From contig DATBRG010000033.1 in the NCBI GenBank assembly GCA_036560445.1, positions 1-64,000 of the forward strand: DNA of 64,000 nucleotides, read 5' to 3'. This document shows, one piece after another, positions 44,288-54,386 of the stretch. Source of the DNA: DATBRG01 sp036560445 (GTDB taxonomy: Bacteria; Pseudomonadota; Gammaproteobacteria; Burkholderiales; Methylophilaceae). How positions within the stretch are numbered: position 1 is the stretch's first letter; each line of letters begins with the position of its first letter. Position numbers and translations under genes: made by a program. The notes under the pieces were generated by a model. That model did not search any database and was not told the DNA's origin. It saw nothing but the letters and a program-made list of their open reading frames with translations.

Positions 44288-44770
44288 TTAGTTACACTTT
44301 TCTTCCTGGCAACCGTCATCCTTAACGCCCAGGCTAACCAGCAAATCAACCATCTCGGTGTTGCCAGTATCGCGAACTGCTCGAAGGATAGAAACATTGC
44401 CACGCATCTTGGAATTGATGTCAGCACCCTTAGAAGCCAGGTACTTAACTACTTCCGGGAAGTTATCGTAAGCGGCAAGTTGGAATGCTGTCATTTTGGT
44501 AATCGGATGTTTGTAATTCAAGTCCGCGCCTTTTTCGGCGAGCATCTTGACGACAGCCAACTGACCTTTATTTGCAGCGATCTGGATTGCAGACCAGGCG
44601 AAATATTTGTCATTGACGTCTACGCCTTTATCCAGATATTTCTGAACAATCTTGACTTGCCCCGTACCCAGCGCGTCCGTGTATTCAACTTGCTCTTCGC
44701 TTTCCAAGGCAAAAGCCGCCATTGGCAGCATCAGAACCGCAGCCACGATAAGTGTTTTGATTAATTTCAT
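44288..44770 (-). CDS. Small exported ankyrin-repeat protein
   Basis: A 160-residue protein with a signal peptide ending MAAFALES (about residue 21) and four ankyrin repeats (for example AIQIAANKGQLAVVKMLAEKGAD and AFQLAAYDNFPEVVKYLASKGAD as repeat units). The C-terminal tail DDGCQEEKCN has two Cys that could form a disulfide. The start at 44770 is set by GGAGAGAA nine bases upstream. It lies 37 bases after purL on the same strand, so it is probably expressed with it; the partner is unknown. Confidence 0.82.
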   Translation of the reverse strand: MKLIKTLIVAAVLMLPMAAFALESEEQVEYTDALGTGQVKIVQKYLDKGVDVNDKYFAWSAIQIAANKGQLAVVKMLAEKGADLNYKHPITKMTAFQLAAYDNFPEVVKYLASKGADINSKMRGNVSILRAVRDTGNTEMVDLLVSLGVKDDGCQEEKCN

Positions 44771-44807
44771 GCTAATTCTCTCCAGCTTGTTATAGTAATT
44801 AAGTACA

Positions 44808-47800
44808 TCACCCAATAAATTTTCTTGCATTGCGGAACATACGCAACCAAGGCCCATCTTCACCATTTCCATCAGGATGCCACGAGTTCTGAACAGTGCG
44901 GATTACCCGCTCAGGATGCGGCATCATAATGCTGAAACTTCCATCTTGTGTAGTTAACCCGGTAATTCCCTGCGGCGAGCCATTGGGATTATACGGATAA
45001 GTCTCTGTGGCCATACCTGTATTATCCACGAAACGTATACTGACCAGTTTGTCAGCCAGTACACCATTGACAGCAACTTCCGAAGAAAATTCCGCATAAC
45101 CTTCACCATGCGCAACGGCAATAGGCATGAGGCTTCCAGCCATGCCTGCAAAGAATAGTGATGGCGACTCCATAACTTCCACCATGCCGAAGCGTGCTTC
45201 AAACTGCTCAGACTTGTTACGCACGAAGTGCGGCCACTGCTCAGCGCCGGGGATAATGCTATGCAGGTTACTCATCATCTGGCAGCCATTACAGACGCCT
45301 AACGCAAACGAATCATTACGCTGGAAGAAAGCCGAGAACTCGTCATTGGCACGCGGGTTGAACAGAATCGACTTGGCCCAGCCCTCGCCAGCGCCAAGCA
45401 CATCCCCGTAAGAGAAACCGCCACAGGCAACAAATCCGGCAAAGTCACGCAGGCTGACGCGGCCACTGATGATGTCACTCATGTGTATATCACGTGATTC
45501 AAAACCGGCGCGGTCAAAAGCCATCGCCATTTCCACGTGACCATTCACACCCTGCTCACGCAGCACCGCAATTTTCGGCCGTTTGCCTGTTGCAATGTAA
45601 GGCGCGGCAATATCCTCGTTCAAGTCATAGGTGAGGTGCTGATGCAGGCCAGGGTCTGCTGTATCAAGGATACGGTCATGTTCCTGCAATGCACAAACAG
45701 GGTTATCGCGCAGCGATTGCATATGGAAAGTGGTGCTAGACCATATACGGTGCAGCTCAGTACGGCGTTGCTCCAGCACTGGCTTGCCGTTAACGCTAAA
45801 GCTGATGGTCTCGCCGGTGTTTACCGTACCAATGATATGTGCGCAGCTTGGCATACTGGCTTGCAGCCTCTTCAGTATGGCGTCAGCATCTTTCGCCCTT
45901 ACCTGTAGCACTGCACCCAGCTCTTCGTTGAAGAGGATTTCGGTAATCAGGCCGGGCAAGGTAATCAAGTCAACTTTGAAGCCACAGCGCCCGGCAAATG
46001 CCATTTCACTTAATGTTGTAAACAGCCCGCCATCTGAACGGTCATGATAAGCCAGCAGCTTGCCTTCTGCATTGAGCTCCTGGATAGCGGCGAAGAAAGC
46101 TTTTAGCAGATGTGGATTGTCGACATCCGGCGCTTCATCGCCGACCTGGTCATAGACCTGGGCCAGGACAGATCCGCCCATACGGTTCTTACCAGCAGCC
46201 AGGTCGATCAGTATCAAACTGGTTTCACCAAGATCGGTGCGCAACTGTGGTGTTAAGGTTTTACGCGCATCGGGGGTTGGCGCAAAGGCTGTAACTACCA
46301 GCGAGATTGGCGCGGTGACGGCTTTCTTGTTAGCACCTTCGTCCCAGACAGTCTTCATGGACATCGAGTCCTTGCCGACTGGAATACTGATACCAAGCTG
46401 CGGGCATAACTCCATACCAACTGCTTTCACGGTGTCGAAGAGAGCGGCATCCTCACCTGGATGACCAGCTGGAGCCATCCAGTTAGCAGAAAGCTTGAGC
46501 TCGCCAAGATCACGGATATAGCTGGCAGCAATATTGGTGATAGCCTCGCCAATCGCCATGCGCCCCGATGCCGGAGCATTAATCAAAGCCAGTGGGGCTT
46601 TCTCGCCGATGGCAAACGCTTCGCCATGATTGGTTTGGTAGCCCGCCAATGTGACTGCAACATCAGAAACCGGCACCTGCCACGGGCCAACCATCTGGTC
46701 ACGTGCGATAAGGCCAGTCACGGTGCGATCACCAATGGTAATGAGGAAGGTCTTATCTGCCACACCCGGCAGGCGTAACACACGATGCGCGGCTTCTTCC
46801 AAGTCAATGCTGCTGGTATCGAATGGCTTAAGTTTGCGCACCACATGAGCCACGTCACGCATCATCTTTGGTGGCTTGCCGAGTAGTACAGAGAGGTCCA
46901 TGTCTACGGGCTTGTTGTCGAAGTGACTGTCTTCCACGGTGAGGTGCTTGTCTTCAGTGGCATAGCCAACGATGGCATAAGGGCAACGCTCACGTTTGCA
47001 GATTGCGTCGAAGCGAGCCAAATCCTCTTTCGCCACCGCCATCACATAACGTTCTTGCGCCTCATTACTCCAAAGTTCGCGCGGGCTCATACCCGGCTCC
47101 TCATTGTGCACATTGCGCAACTGGAACAAGGCACCAACACCTGCATCGTTCACCAGCTCGGGGAAAGCATTGGAAATACCGCCAGCGCCAACATCGTGGA
47201 TGCTCATTACAGGATTGCTATCGCCAAGCTGCCAGCAACGGTCGATGACTTCCTGGGCACGGCGCTGCAGCTCGGGGTTGCCACGCTGCACGGAGTCAAA
47301 ATCCAGGTTTTCGGTATTAGCGCCCGTATCCATACTAGATGCCGCACCGCCACCAAGGCCGATGAGCATGGCCGGGCCGCCAAGCTGGATCAAGGCTGCG
47401 CCGGGCGGAATAGGGTTCTTTTTGGAATGTTTGGCCGAAATGTTGCCAACACCACCTGCGAGCATGATGGGTTTGTGGTAGCCACGTACTTCGCCAGCAT
47501 TTTCAATTTCCAGCGTACGGAAATAACCGGCGATATTCGGGCGGCCAAATTCGTTATTGTAGGCTGCTCCGCCAAGTGGGCCATCGATCATGATCTGCAG
47601 TGCAGAGGCAATACGGCCGGGCTTGCCATGGTGTTTTTCCCAGGATTGCTGAAACCCGGGAATATTGAGGTTTGATACTGAAAAACCGGTAAGGCCAGCC
47701 TTGGGTTTGGAGCCAGAACCGGTTGCACCTTCGTCACGAATCTCACCACCTGCGCCAGTCGCTGCACCAGCAAAGGGAGAGATGGCAGTTGGGTGGTTAT

Positions 47801-48689
47801 GCGTCTCCACCTTCATGAGGAAATGCATGTCTTCTTCAACATAACCATAACGACCGTCAGGCTGAGGGTAGAAGCGCTTGGTCTTCTCACCCTGTACGAT
47901 AGAGGCATTGTCAGAATATGCCACCACCGTTTTACCGGGGTTAAGCTTGTGCGTGTTGCGGATCATGGCGAATAGCGAGATATCCTGCTTGACGCCATCA
48001 ATCACCCAATCGGCGTTAAATATCTTGTGCCGGCAATGCTCAGAATTAGCCTGCGCAAACATCATGAGCTCGACATCAGTCGGGTTACGGCCAATGCGTA
48101 TGAAGTTCTCAACCAGGTAATCCACCTCATCTGGCGACAGTGCCAGACCCATTTCAGCATTCGCTGCTTCCAGCGCAGCTTTGCCGCCACCAAGAATATC
48201 TATCGTGCTCAGTGGTGCGGGAGTTGCAGTGTGATACAAGCGCTCGGCATCATTCAGGCTGCTGAATACAGCTTCCGTCATGCGGTCATGAATCAAGGGC
48301 TTAAGCGCCTGCTTTTCTGCCTCAGTCAGCGGGCTGCCATCTACAGTAGCGGCATAATAAGCTACGCCGCGCTCCAGCCGCTTCATGTCCTCCAAGCCAC
48401 AATGACTAGCAATATCGGTTGCACGTGAAGACCATGGTGAAATAGTACCGGGGCGTGGAATTACGAGGAATAACTCGCCGCTTGGCGCCTCTTCTGCCAT
48501 CTTTGGCCCATAGGTCAGAATTTTCTTCAGGTTATCGTGCTGCACTGTGGTCAGCTCGCCCTCGACCCAGGCGAAGTGCCAGAACTCGGCATACAGATGC
48601 GAAATGCGAGGCGCGGCAATCTTCAGCGCGGCAAGGATTTTATCGAGACGGAACGGGGAAAGCGCGGCACTACCACGGAGACTGAGCAT
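44808..48689 (-). CDS. purL: Phosphoribosylformylglycinamidine synthase
   Basis: A 1293-residue large-form FGAM synthase for step four of purine synthesis. The N-terminal linker and AIR-synthetase-like domains show AQANSEHCRHKIFNAD and EVETHNHPTAI-type motifs (here KVETHNHPTA) and GGGAASSM; the second half repeats the fold with YHDRSDGGLFTTL. The C-terminal glutaminase has the Cys in LGVCNGCQMM and the His-Glu of MPHPERV. I start at the ATG giving MLSLRGSAALS, as in related proteins; an ATG 15 bases upstream is possible. It is a single enzyme with no purS or purQ. Confidence 0.95.
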   Translation of the reverse strand: MLSLRGSAALSPFRLDKILAALKIAAPRISHLYAEFWHFAWVEGELTTVQHDNLKKILTYGPKMAEEAPSGELFLVIPRPGTISPWSSRATDIASHCGLEDMKRLERGVAYYAATVDGSPLTEAEKQALKPLIHDRMTEAVFSSLNDAERLYHTATPAPLSTIDILGGGKAALEAANAEMGLALSPDEVDYLVENFIRIGRNPTDVELMMFAQANSEHCRHKIFNADWVIDGVKQDISLFAMIRNTHKLNPGKTVVAYSDNASIVQGEKTKRFYPQPDGRYGYVEEDMHFLMKVETHNHPTAISPFAGAATGAGGEIRDEGATGSGSKPKAGLTGFSVSNLNIPGFQQSWEKHHGKPGRIASALQIMIDGPLGGAAYNNEFGRPNIAGYFRTLEIENAGEVRGYHKPIMLAGGVGNISAKHSKKNPIPPGAALIQLGGPAMLIGLGGGAASSMDTGANTENLDFDSVQRGNPELQRRAQEVIDRCWQLGDSNPVMSIHDVGAGGISNAFPELVNDAGVGALFQLRNVHNEEPGMSPRELWSNEAQERYVMAVAKEDLARFDAICKRERCPYAIVGYATEDKHLTVEDSHFDNKPVDMDLSVLLGKPPKMMRDVAHVVRKLKPFDTSSIDLEEAAHRVLRLPGVADKTFLITIGDRTVTGLIARDQMVGPWQVPVSDVAVTLAGYQTNHGEAFAIGEKAPLALINAPASGRMAIGEAITNIAASYIRDLGELKLSANWMAPAGHPGEDAALFDTVKAVGMELCPQLGISIPVGKDSMSMKTVWDEGANKKAVTAPISLVVTAFAPTPDARKTLTPQLRTDLGETSLILIDLAAGKNRMGGSVLAQVYDQVGDEAPDVDNPHLLKAFFAAIQELNAEGKLLAYHDRSDGGLFTTLSEMAFAGRCGFKVDLITLPGLITEILFNEELGAVLQVRAKDADAILKRLQASMPSCAHIIGTVNTGETISFSVNGKPVLEQRRTELHRIWSSTTFHMQSLRDNPVCALQEHDRILDTADPGLHQHLTYDLNEDIAAPYIATGKRPKIAVLREQGVNGHVEMAMAFDRAGFESRDIHMSDIISGRVSLRDFAGFVACGGFSYGDVLGAGEGWAKSILFNPRANDEFSAFFQRNDSFALGVCNGCQMMSNLHSIIPGAEQWPHFVRNKSEQFEARFGMVEVMESPSLFFAGMAGSLMPIAVAHGEGYAEFSSEVAVNGVLADKLVSIRFVDNTGMATETYPYNPNGSPQGITGLTTQDGSFSIMMPHPERVIRTVQNSWHPDGNGEDGPWLRMFRNARKFIG

Positions 48690-48775
48690 TTGGAGCTTAA
48701 GCATTGGAAAATTCAGCGTTTTGGCGAAAACGTAATTTTACCAGAAGTCAGAGTAACCTGTCGGGCGAGACCGAC

Positions 48776-49342
48776 TTACAAGGATTTCGAGGCTGGCTTC
48801 GTTAGAACATTGCCATACTTTGCAAATACTTCGGGCAAGAATTGCAAACCTTCTTTGAGCTGGGCTTGCCGGTCTAGCTTGGAAAGCTCAGGAAAAGTGG
48901 CTTTTGCTTTTTGCACAAGCTCGTGATGTTCGCCAATGTACTCAGGATGACAAGCCAAGTGCCAAACTTGAAAAGCTTGCATAGTTAACGATAGAGGATG
49001 ACCTAACTCACCACATTCGAGCGTGGCAAAGAAAATCAGGTAATCGTTTTCATCTTCTTCAAATGACAATTCGGCTTCCGGGTCGCGGTCTGCATGCTTA
49101 AGAAAATTGCTTGCTCCATTGAGAACATCGATCGCTTCTTTTCTGGAGAGGCCAGAATCTTGAATCAGACGGTCGCGCCAAGATTCACCAGGACGTCTTT
49201 TTTCAACCAAATCTGCAAAGATGGTGTGGGCCGCCGCCGCAAGAGTTCGTATACCTAGCGGGTCTTGATCCGAGAAAAGCAATTCGATTGCAACATCAAG
49301 CTGACGACTTGCAGCGGTGGATTTGTCTGTGACGATTTTCAT
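48776..49342 (-). CDS. Conserved hypothetical cytosolic protein
   Basis: 188 residues, family not recognised. Predicted mostly alpha-helical with the segments QLDVAIELLFSDQDPLGIRTLAAAAHTI, SRKEAIDVLNGASNFLKHADRD and an acidic SFEEDENDYLIFFATLECGEL. The helical start with many hydrophobic heptads and the FLKHAD segment recalls HEPN-like proteins only loosely, so no function is claimed. No signal peptide. It stands 86 bases upstream of purL on the same strand. Confidence 0.65.
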   Translation of the reverse strand: MKIVTDKSTAASRQLDVAIELLFSDQDPLGIRTLAAAAHTIFADLVEKRRPGESWRDRLIQDSGLSRKEAIDVLNGASNFLKHADRDPEAELSFEEDENDYLIFFATLECGELGHPLSLTMQAFQVWHLACHPEYIGEHHELVQKAKATFPELSKLDRQAQLKEGLQFLPEVFAKYGNVLTKPASKSL

Positions 49343-49366
49343 GTGGACTAACGTGAAATGAAACCC

Positions 49367-50050
49367 TTATTTCCCTATCGCCCCAAACACCTTACTCACC
49401 AACCCACTCGCCTGTCCTACTGGGTCTTTACGAATCGCTTTCTCTTCCTGCGCCATCATCAGGTAAACGCCATCCAGCGCCTTTTGCGTCACGTATTGCT
49501 CCAGATTCGCCTGATCTTTACCCACCAAGCCATATTGCGCACCCATCGCAGCAAATTTGTCGTATTGCTGGGCCAGCTGCACCTTCTCGGTAGCCTTCTT
49601 GACGATAGGCAGGAATTTCTCAGCCATGGGGCCGGAAGTGGTCTTCTTGAAATACTGGGTGGCAGCATCGTCACCACCGGTGAGGATATTCTTAGCGTCT
49701 GTCACGCTCATCTTCTTTACTGAATCCACCAGTAAAGCCTGCGCCTCAGGCACAGCGGCTTCAGCGGCACGATTCATCTTGAGCACGAGATCATCGGCCT
49801 GGTCGCCCATGCCAAACATCTTCATGGCTTTTTGCGCTTTTTTCATGGAATCCGGCAACGGGATTTTGACCTGCGGATTTTTGAAGAAACCATCTACCGC
49901 ACCCAGCTTGCCAACCGCCTTGCCTGCACCTTGAATCAGCGCCTGCTTGAGGCCATCACTGGCATCGGCATTACTAAGGTCACTCAGGCCCAGTGCGTTG
50001 GCCTGCAGGGAAAAGAAAGTGATGGTGAGGGCAGTGATGAGGCGGCGCAT
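49367..50050 (-). CDS. DUF4197 family secreted protein
   Basis: A 227-residue protein with a signal peptide (about residues 1-19, ending QANALG) and a long helical domain. LSDLSNADASDGLKQALIQG, VDGFFKNPQVKIPLPDSM and LTGGDDAATQYFKKTT are the DUF4197 blocks. The ATG at 50050 has GGAG six bases upstream, while an upstream TTG is poorly placed. Function of the family is unknown; it is periplasmic or outer-membrane associated. It follows glgP on the same strand. Confidence 0.85.
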   Translation of the reverse strand: MRRLITALTITFFSLQANALGLSDLSNADASDGLKQALIQGAGKAVGKLGAVDGFFKNPQVKIPLPDSMKKAQKAMKMFGMGDQADDLVLKMNRAAEAAVPEAQALLVDSVKKMSVTDAKNILTGGDDAATQYFKKTTSGPMAEKFLPIVKKATEKVQLAQQYDKFAAMGAQYGLVGKDQANLEQYVTQKALDGVYLMMAQEEKAIRKDPVGQASGLVSKVFGAIGK

Positions 50051-50144
50051 GATGTTCTCCAATAGATAAGGGGATGCTGCATAGTGCTAGTCTACTCATG
50101 GCCTAGCGTTATGCAACATCCCCAGATATATCACGAGTACTGAG

Positions 50145-52628
50145 TTAGCGTTTGAGCGGCTTAACCTTCCAGATATTCTTGGCATATTCGCCAATAGTAC
50201 GGTCGCTGGAGAATTTGCCAATGCGTGCCACATTGAGGATGGCATGGCGCGTCCATTCTTCCTGATTCTGGTACAGGGCACCAACTGCATCTTGCGTGGC
50301 AATGTAGCTGGCATAATCAGCCAGCAACAGGTAATGGTCCCCCTTGTGCAGCAAGGTATCAAAGATGATGCGGTAACGATCAGGCTCATCCACAGAGAAA
50401 AAGCCGCCATCGATCATATCCAGCACCTGGCGCAACTCGGCATTCTGATGGTAATAATCCCAGGGGTTGTAACCTGCAGCCCTGGTTTCTGCCACTTGTT
50501 GGGTAGTCAGGCCGAAGATGAAGATGTTCTCGTCGCCAACTTCTTCCTTGATCTCCACATTGGCGCCGTCCAGCGTGCCTATCGTCAGCGCGCCATTCAG
50601 CGCCATTTTCATATTGCCTGTACCGGAAGCCTCAGTGCCTGCAGTCGAAATCTGCTCGGAAAGATCACTGCCAGGAAACAGCAACTCAGCGGCTGAAACT
50701 TCATAATTGGGATAGAACACCACCTTGAGCTTATCGCCAACAGCTGGGTCTTCGTTGACAATGGCGGCGACATCGTTAATGAGGCGAATGATCTTCTTGG
50801 CCATCCAGTAACCAGGCGCTGCCTTACCGCCAAAAATCACCGTGCGCGGCGTGACGTTGTCGGCCTTGCCTGAGCGAATACGGTTATACAGCGTGATAAC
50901 GTGTAACAGATTAAGCAACTGGCGTTTGTATTCATGGATACGCTTGATCTGCACGTCGAATAGGCTGTTAGGATTCAGTTTCACACCCGTGAGCTTCTCA
51001 ATCCTGTTGGCAAGGCGCACTTTATTGGCATGCTTGACTGCGCGGAATGCCTTACGGAAATCGGCATCTTCCGCCAGTGGCGTAAGTTTTCTTAATTTAT
51101 CCAGGTCACTCTGGAAGCCATTACCGATAGCTTTGGCAATCAGTTCCGTTAACCCAGGGTTGCATTGGTTCAGCCAGCGACGCGGAGTGATGCCATTGGT
51201 GACATTGACGAATTTACCCGGGTAGATGCGGTCAAAATCGGCAAACAGCGTTGTCTTTAGCAATTCACTGTGCAAGGCTGCAACGCCATTCACAGTGTGG
51301 CTACCCACCACGGCCAGATGAGCCATACGCACACGGCGGCCATGCGTCTCATCTATGATGGAAACGCGGTTCAGGAGATCTGTATCACCCGGGAATCGGT
51401 GGTTCACCATCTGCAGGAATTCATGGTTGATCTGATAAATGATATTGAGGTGGCGCGGCAACAGGCGGCCAAACAGCTCAACTGACCAGGTTTCCAGTGC
51501 TTCCGGCATCAAGGTATGGTTGGTGTAGGCGAATATCTTGCCGACCAGTTTCCAGGCGTGTTCCCACTTCAAGTGATACTCATCAACCAGTTGATACATC
51601 ATCTCGGCCACAGCAATGGCTGGGTGGGTATCATTGAGCTGGATAGCGATCTGCTCCGGCAGCTTGTTCCAGTCGTCATGGATAGAGAGAAAGCGGCGCA
51701 GGATATCCTGAATGGATGCCGAGACGAAGAAGTACTGTTGCTTGAGGCGCAACTCCTTACCTGATGCCGAAGCGTCATTCGGGTAAAGCACCTTGGAAAT
51801 ACTTTCGGTAGCGTTGCGCTCCTCCACCGCTTTTTCATAATTGCCATCGTTGAAATGCAGCAAGTCAAATTCACGGGTGGCCTTGGCTGACCACAGGCGC
51901 AGGTTATTCACCGTCTCGGTGCCATAACCGGGAATCGGTACATCATAGGCCATGGCAACCACATGTTCAGCATCGATCCAGCGATGCTCCACGCCTTGCT
52001 CAGTTGGGAATTCGACAACCTCACCAAAGAATTTGACAATATAGGTACTCTCGGGGCGCTGGAACTCCCAGATATTGCCGTAGCGTAGCCAGTTATCGGG
52101 GTTTTCTACCTGCTGTCCATGGACGATAGCCTGGCGGAACATGCCGTACTCATAGCGGATACCGTAACCGGTACCAGGGATATCCATGCTGGCCATAGAA
52201 TCGAGGAAGCATGCGGCCAAACGCCCTAAACCGCCATTACCCAAGGCTGCGTCGTTTTCCATCTCCACTACGTTTTCCATCTCGCGGCCCAGCGCATGCA
52301 TACCGTCTTCCAGCTCCTTCTCTATACCGAGATTAAGCGCGGCATTACTCAGCATGCGACCGATCAAAAATTCCAGCGAGAGGTAGTAGACGCGTTTAGG
52401 GTCTTGGTCATAGTAGGCTTCGGAAGTTTTTACCCAGCGATCCACAACATGGTCGCGTATTGTATAAGCAGCCGTGGCATACCAGTCGCGCGGCGTAGCA
52501 GTGGCGCTGGTCTTGAATGCAGAAAACGTAAGGTGATTCTGCAACGCTTGTGCAATAGGGGTCTTTGCAGTTGTAATTTTCGGAGTAGCGTGGACAGGCT
52601 TCTTGGCTTTAGTGGTAGAGCTGCTCAT
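50145..52628 (-). CDS. glgP: Glycogen phosphorylase
   Basis: An 827-residue alpha-glucan phosphorylase that releases glucose-1-phosphate from glycogen or maltodextrin. The PLP-lysine motif is EASGTGNMKMALNGALTIGTLDGA, N-terminal blocks include AALGNGGLGRLAACFLDS and TGYGIRYEYGMF. The N-terminal 25 residues are Lys/Ala/Pro-rich and outside the family core. No glycogen synthesis gene lies in the window, so it stands alone. Length fits the GT35 family. Confidence 0.94.
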   Translation of the reverse strand: MSSSTTKAKKPVHATPKITTAKTPIAQALQNHLTFSAFKTSATATPRDWYATAAYTIRDHVVDRWVKTSEAYYDQDPKRVYYLSLEFLIGRMLSNAALNLGIEKELEDGMHALGREMENVVEMENDAALGNGGLGRLAACFLDSMASMDIPGTGYGIRYEYGMFRQAIVHGQQVENPDNWLRYGNIWEFQRPESTYIVKFFGEVVEFPTEQGVEHRWIDAEHVVAMAYDVPIPGYGTETVNNLRLWSAKATREFDLLHFNDGNYEKAVEERNATESISKVLYPNDASASGKELRLKQQYFFVSASIQDILRRFLSIHDDWNKLPEQIAIQLNDTHPAIAVAEMMYQLVDEYHLKWEHAWKLVGKIFAYTNHTLMPEALETWSVELFGRLLPRHLNIIYQINHEFLQMVNHRFPGDTDLLNRVSIIDETHGRRVRMAHLAVVGSHTVNGVAALHSELLKTTLFADFDRIYPGKFVNVTNGITPRRWLNQCNPGLTELIAKAIGNGFQSDLDKLRKLTPLAEDADFRKAFRAVKHANKVRLANRIEKLTGVKLNPNSLFDVQIKRIHEYKRQLLNLLHVITLYNRIRSGKADNVTPRTVIFGGKAAPGYWMAKKIIRLINDVAAIVNEDPAVGDKLKVVFYPNYEVSAAELLFPGSDLSEQISTAGTEASGTGNMKMALNGALTIGTLDGANVEIKEEVGDENIFIFGLTTQQVAETRAAGYNPWDYYHQNAELRQVLDMIDGGFFSVDEPDRYRIIFDTLLHKGDHYLLLADYASYIATQDAVGALYQNQEEWTRHAILNVARIGKFSSDRTIGEYAKNIWKVKPLKR

Positions 52629-52758
52629 AACATGTTTCTCTCGGATTTATATTTAAGTATCGAAGGAGTTAATTTAGGCTTGATGTGTGACAAAGTTAAC
52701 GATACTCAGGATAGTTTGGTGATTTGTATTATTGATTTTAGCAAGAAACAAGCCTGCT

Positions 52759-53658
52759 TTAGCGGCTAATTTTGCTAATTCCAGCCTGCAAGCGCCTGAG
52801 CAGGCTGGACGTATCCCAACGGCCACCGCCCATATCTTGCAGCTCAGCATAATATGCACTAACAAGGCGCGTAACTGCCAAATCAGTGCCCAGGCGGCTG
52901 GCCTCGTCCAGACAATAGTTCAGGTCTTTGTGCATCCAATCCACGGCGAAGCCAAAATCGTATTTATCCTGCAACATGGTCGGGCCACGATTCTGCATCT
53001 GCCAGGATTGTGCCGCACCCTGGCTGATTGCCGCCAGTACCTTGGCCATATCCAAGCCAGCCTGCTGACCCAGATGGATACCTTCAGCTAGGCCCTGGAG
53101 CAGGCCTGCGATGCAGACTTGGTTAACCATCTTGGCTAGTTGGCCACTGCCACTTTCACCCAAATAGGTGACAGCACGGGCATAGGCCTTGAGTATCGGT
53201 TCAATACAGGAGAATGCCGTTTCATCACCGCCACAGAGAATGGTGAGCTGGCCGTTGATAGCACCTTGCTCCCCACCTGAAACCGGCGCATCGATAAAAT
53301 GGTTATGCTGGCCATTAAGGAGAATCTCCATTTCACGTGCAAGCACGGCCGAAGTGGTGCTGTGGTCAACAACAATAGCTCCGGGCTTGAGACTGCTGGC
53401 GATTTCACCAACGACTGCACGTACATCTTCGTCGCGACCCACGCACAACATCACGATATCAGCATCCGCTGCAACCTGCGGAAGCCTAGCGGCAGATTTG
53501 CCTCCGTACTCCGTGTGCCATTGCTCAGCCCGTAAGGCCGTGCGGTTATATACCGTGAGGGTATAGCCAGCCTGAGCCAGGTGCCCGGCCATGGGATAAC
53601 CCATGACCCCAAGGCCGATAAACGCCAATCTGGGCGATGAATTGGGAAGCTCTGACAT
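52759..53658 (-). CDS. NAD(P)-dependent 3-hydroxyisobutyrate-dehydrogenase-type reductase (GarR-like)
   Basis: A 299-residue beta-hydroxyacid dehydrogenase. The Rossmann motif is FIGLGVMGYPMAGHLA, the substrate-binding loop DAPVSGGEQGAINGQLTI follows, and the catalytic Lys is in QLAKMVNQVC. Family members reduce tartronate semialdehyde, 3-hydroxyisobutyrate or related acids; the substrate here is not determined. It lies between the iron operon and glgP with a hairpin just before its start. Confidence 0.88.
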   Translation of the reverse strand: MSELPNSSPRLAFIGLGVMGYPMAGHLAQAGYTLTVYNRTALRAEQWHTEYGGKSAARLPQVAADADIVMLCVGRDEDVRAVVGEIASSLKPGAIVVDHSTTSAVLAREMEILLNGQHNHFIDAPVSGGEQGAINGQLTILCGGDETAFSCIEPILKAYARAVTYLGESGSGQLAKMVNQVCIAGLLQGLAEGIHLGQQAGLDMAKVLAAISQGAAQSWQMQNRGPTMLQDKYDFGFAVDWMHKDLNYCLDEASRLGTDLAVTRLVSAYYAELQDMGGGRWDTSSLLRRLQAGISKISR

Positions 53659-53665
53659 GATTAAA

Positions 53666-53688
53666 CATCCGGATGTGATGTCCGGATG
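53666..53688 (-). terminator. Hairpin at the end of the iron-uptake operon
   Basis: An 8-bp perfect stem CATCCGGA / TCCGGATG with a seven-base loop, between the stop of the PepSY-type gene and the start of the GarR-like gene. A short T/A run follows on the minus strand, so it may terminate the operon. Confidence 0.45.
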
Positions 53689-53723
53689 CTAATACGAAAT
53701 GTCGCAACGAGCCAGAAATGCAG

Positions 53724-54386
53724 TTATAGCGATTGCAGTGTAAATAGCAGGATGAGGCCTAGCGACCCCAAAGTCAGGCCGGCCGCGGTCAGGCGCGAGC
53801 CGCGCATTTTAGTCCACAACAACACACCAGTCATGGACAACAACATCATTGCTCCAGCCAGTGAATCCACCAGCAATACCCAGCCAGCATTCATGCCAAC
53901 GCCTTTATGCATGCGTGTCAGCAGTGCAATCAGGTTGGCATCTTGTCGGCTAACAGTGACAAAATTGTTGCCCAGTACGTATTCCACATTGATAGCAGCG
54001 CTTGGTGTCTGGAACTCGACTTTCCACTTTGCGGGCTGCGCCAGTTCACGACCCTGGAAAGCGACTGTACGACTATTCTCGCTCTCGGCACGCGGCGAAC
54101 GTTTCACCGGATCATGATGTAGATCAAGCGCGTCTTGCACCCAACTCGTAAATGCTAGCAGATCAGCCGGATGAGGTTCTGGCAAAGCGAGCTGCACCTG
54201 CGATTGTTCCATTTTTGCAGCGGGAATCTTCATCACGGCACGATGATTGAGGAAAAACCCGCTAAACCCAAACAGCAGGCCAAGTATTGCGCCCCACAAG
54301 CCAACCCAGCCGTGGATGCGACGTAACCAGCGCAGGAAACGGCCACGATGGGTAACAGGGATTGTCTTAGCGGATTCTATATTCAT
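53724..54386 (-). CDS. PepSY-associated transmembrane protein
   Basis: A 220-residue membrane protein. An N-terminal basic stretch leads to WLRRIHGWVGLWGAILGLLFGFSGFFLNHRAV, the first transmembrane segment of PepSY-TM proteins, and a second at about 165-190 (GWVLLVDSLAGAMMLLSMTGVLL) and a third near the C-terminus. The family is linked to iron-siderophore reduction or handling in the inner membrane. Its ATG overlaps the preceding hydroxylase stop by four bases, so it is the last gene of the TonB operon. Confidence 0.8.
   Translation of the reverse strand: MNIESAKTIPVTHRGRFLRWLRRIHGWVGLWGAILGLLFGFSGFFLNHRAVMKIPAAKMEQSQVQLALPEPHPADLLAFTSWVQDALDLHHDPVKRSPRAESENSRTVAFQGRELAQPAKWKVEFQTPSAAINVEYVLGNNFVTVSRQDANLIALLTRMHKGVGMNAGWVLLVDSLAGAMMLLSMTGVLLWTKMRGSRLTAAGLTLGSLGLILLFTLQSL

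Noticed and set aside
46923..47675. A 250-codon open frame on the plus strand inside purL
   Set aside because: It lies wholly antisense to a strongly conserved enzyme gene, has no family match, and shows the biased composition expected from the complementary codons of purL.
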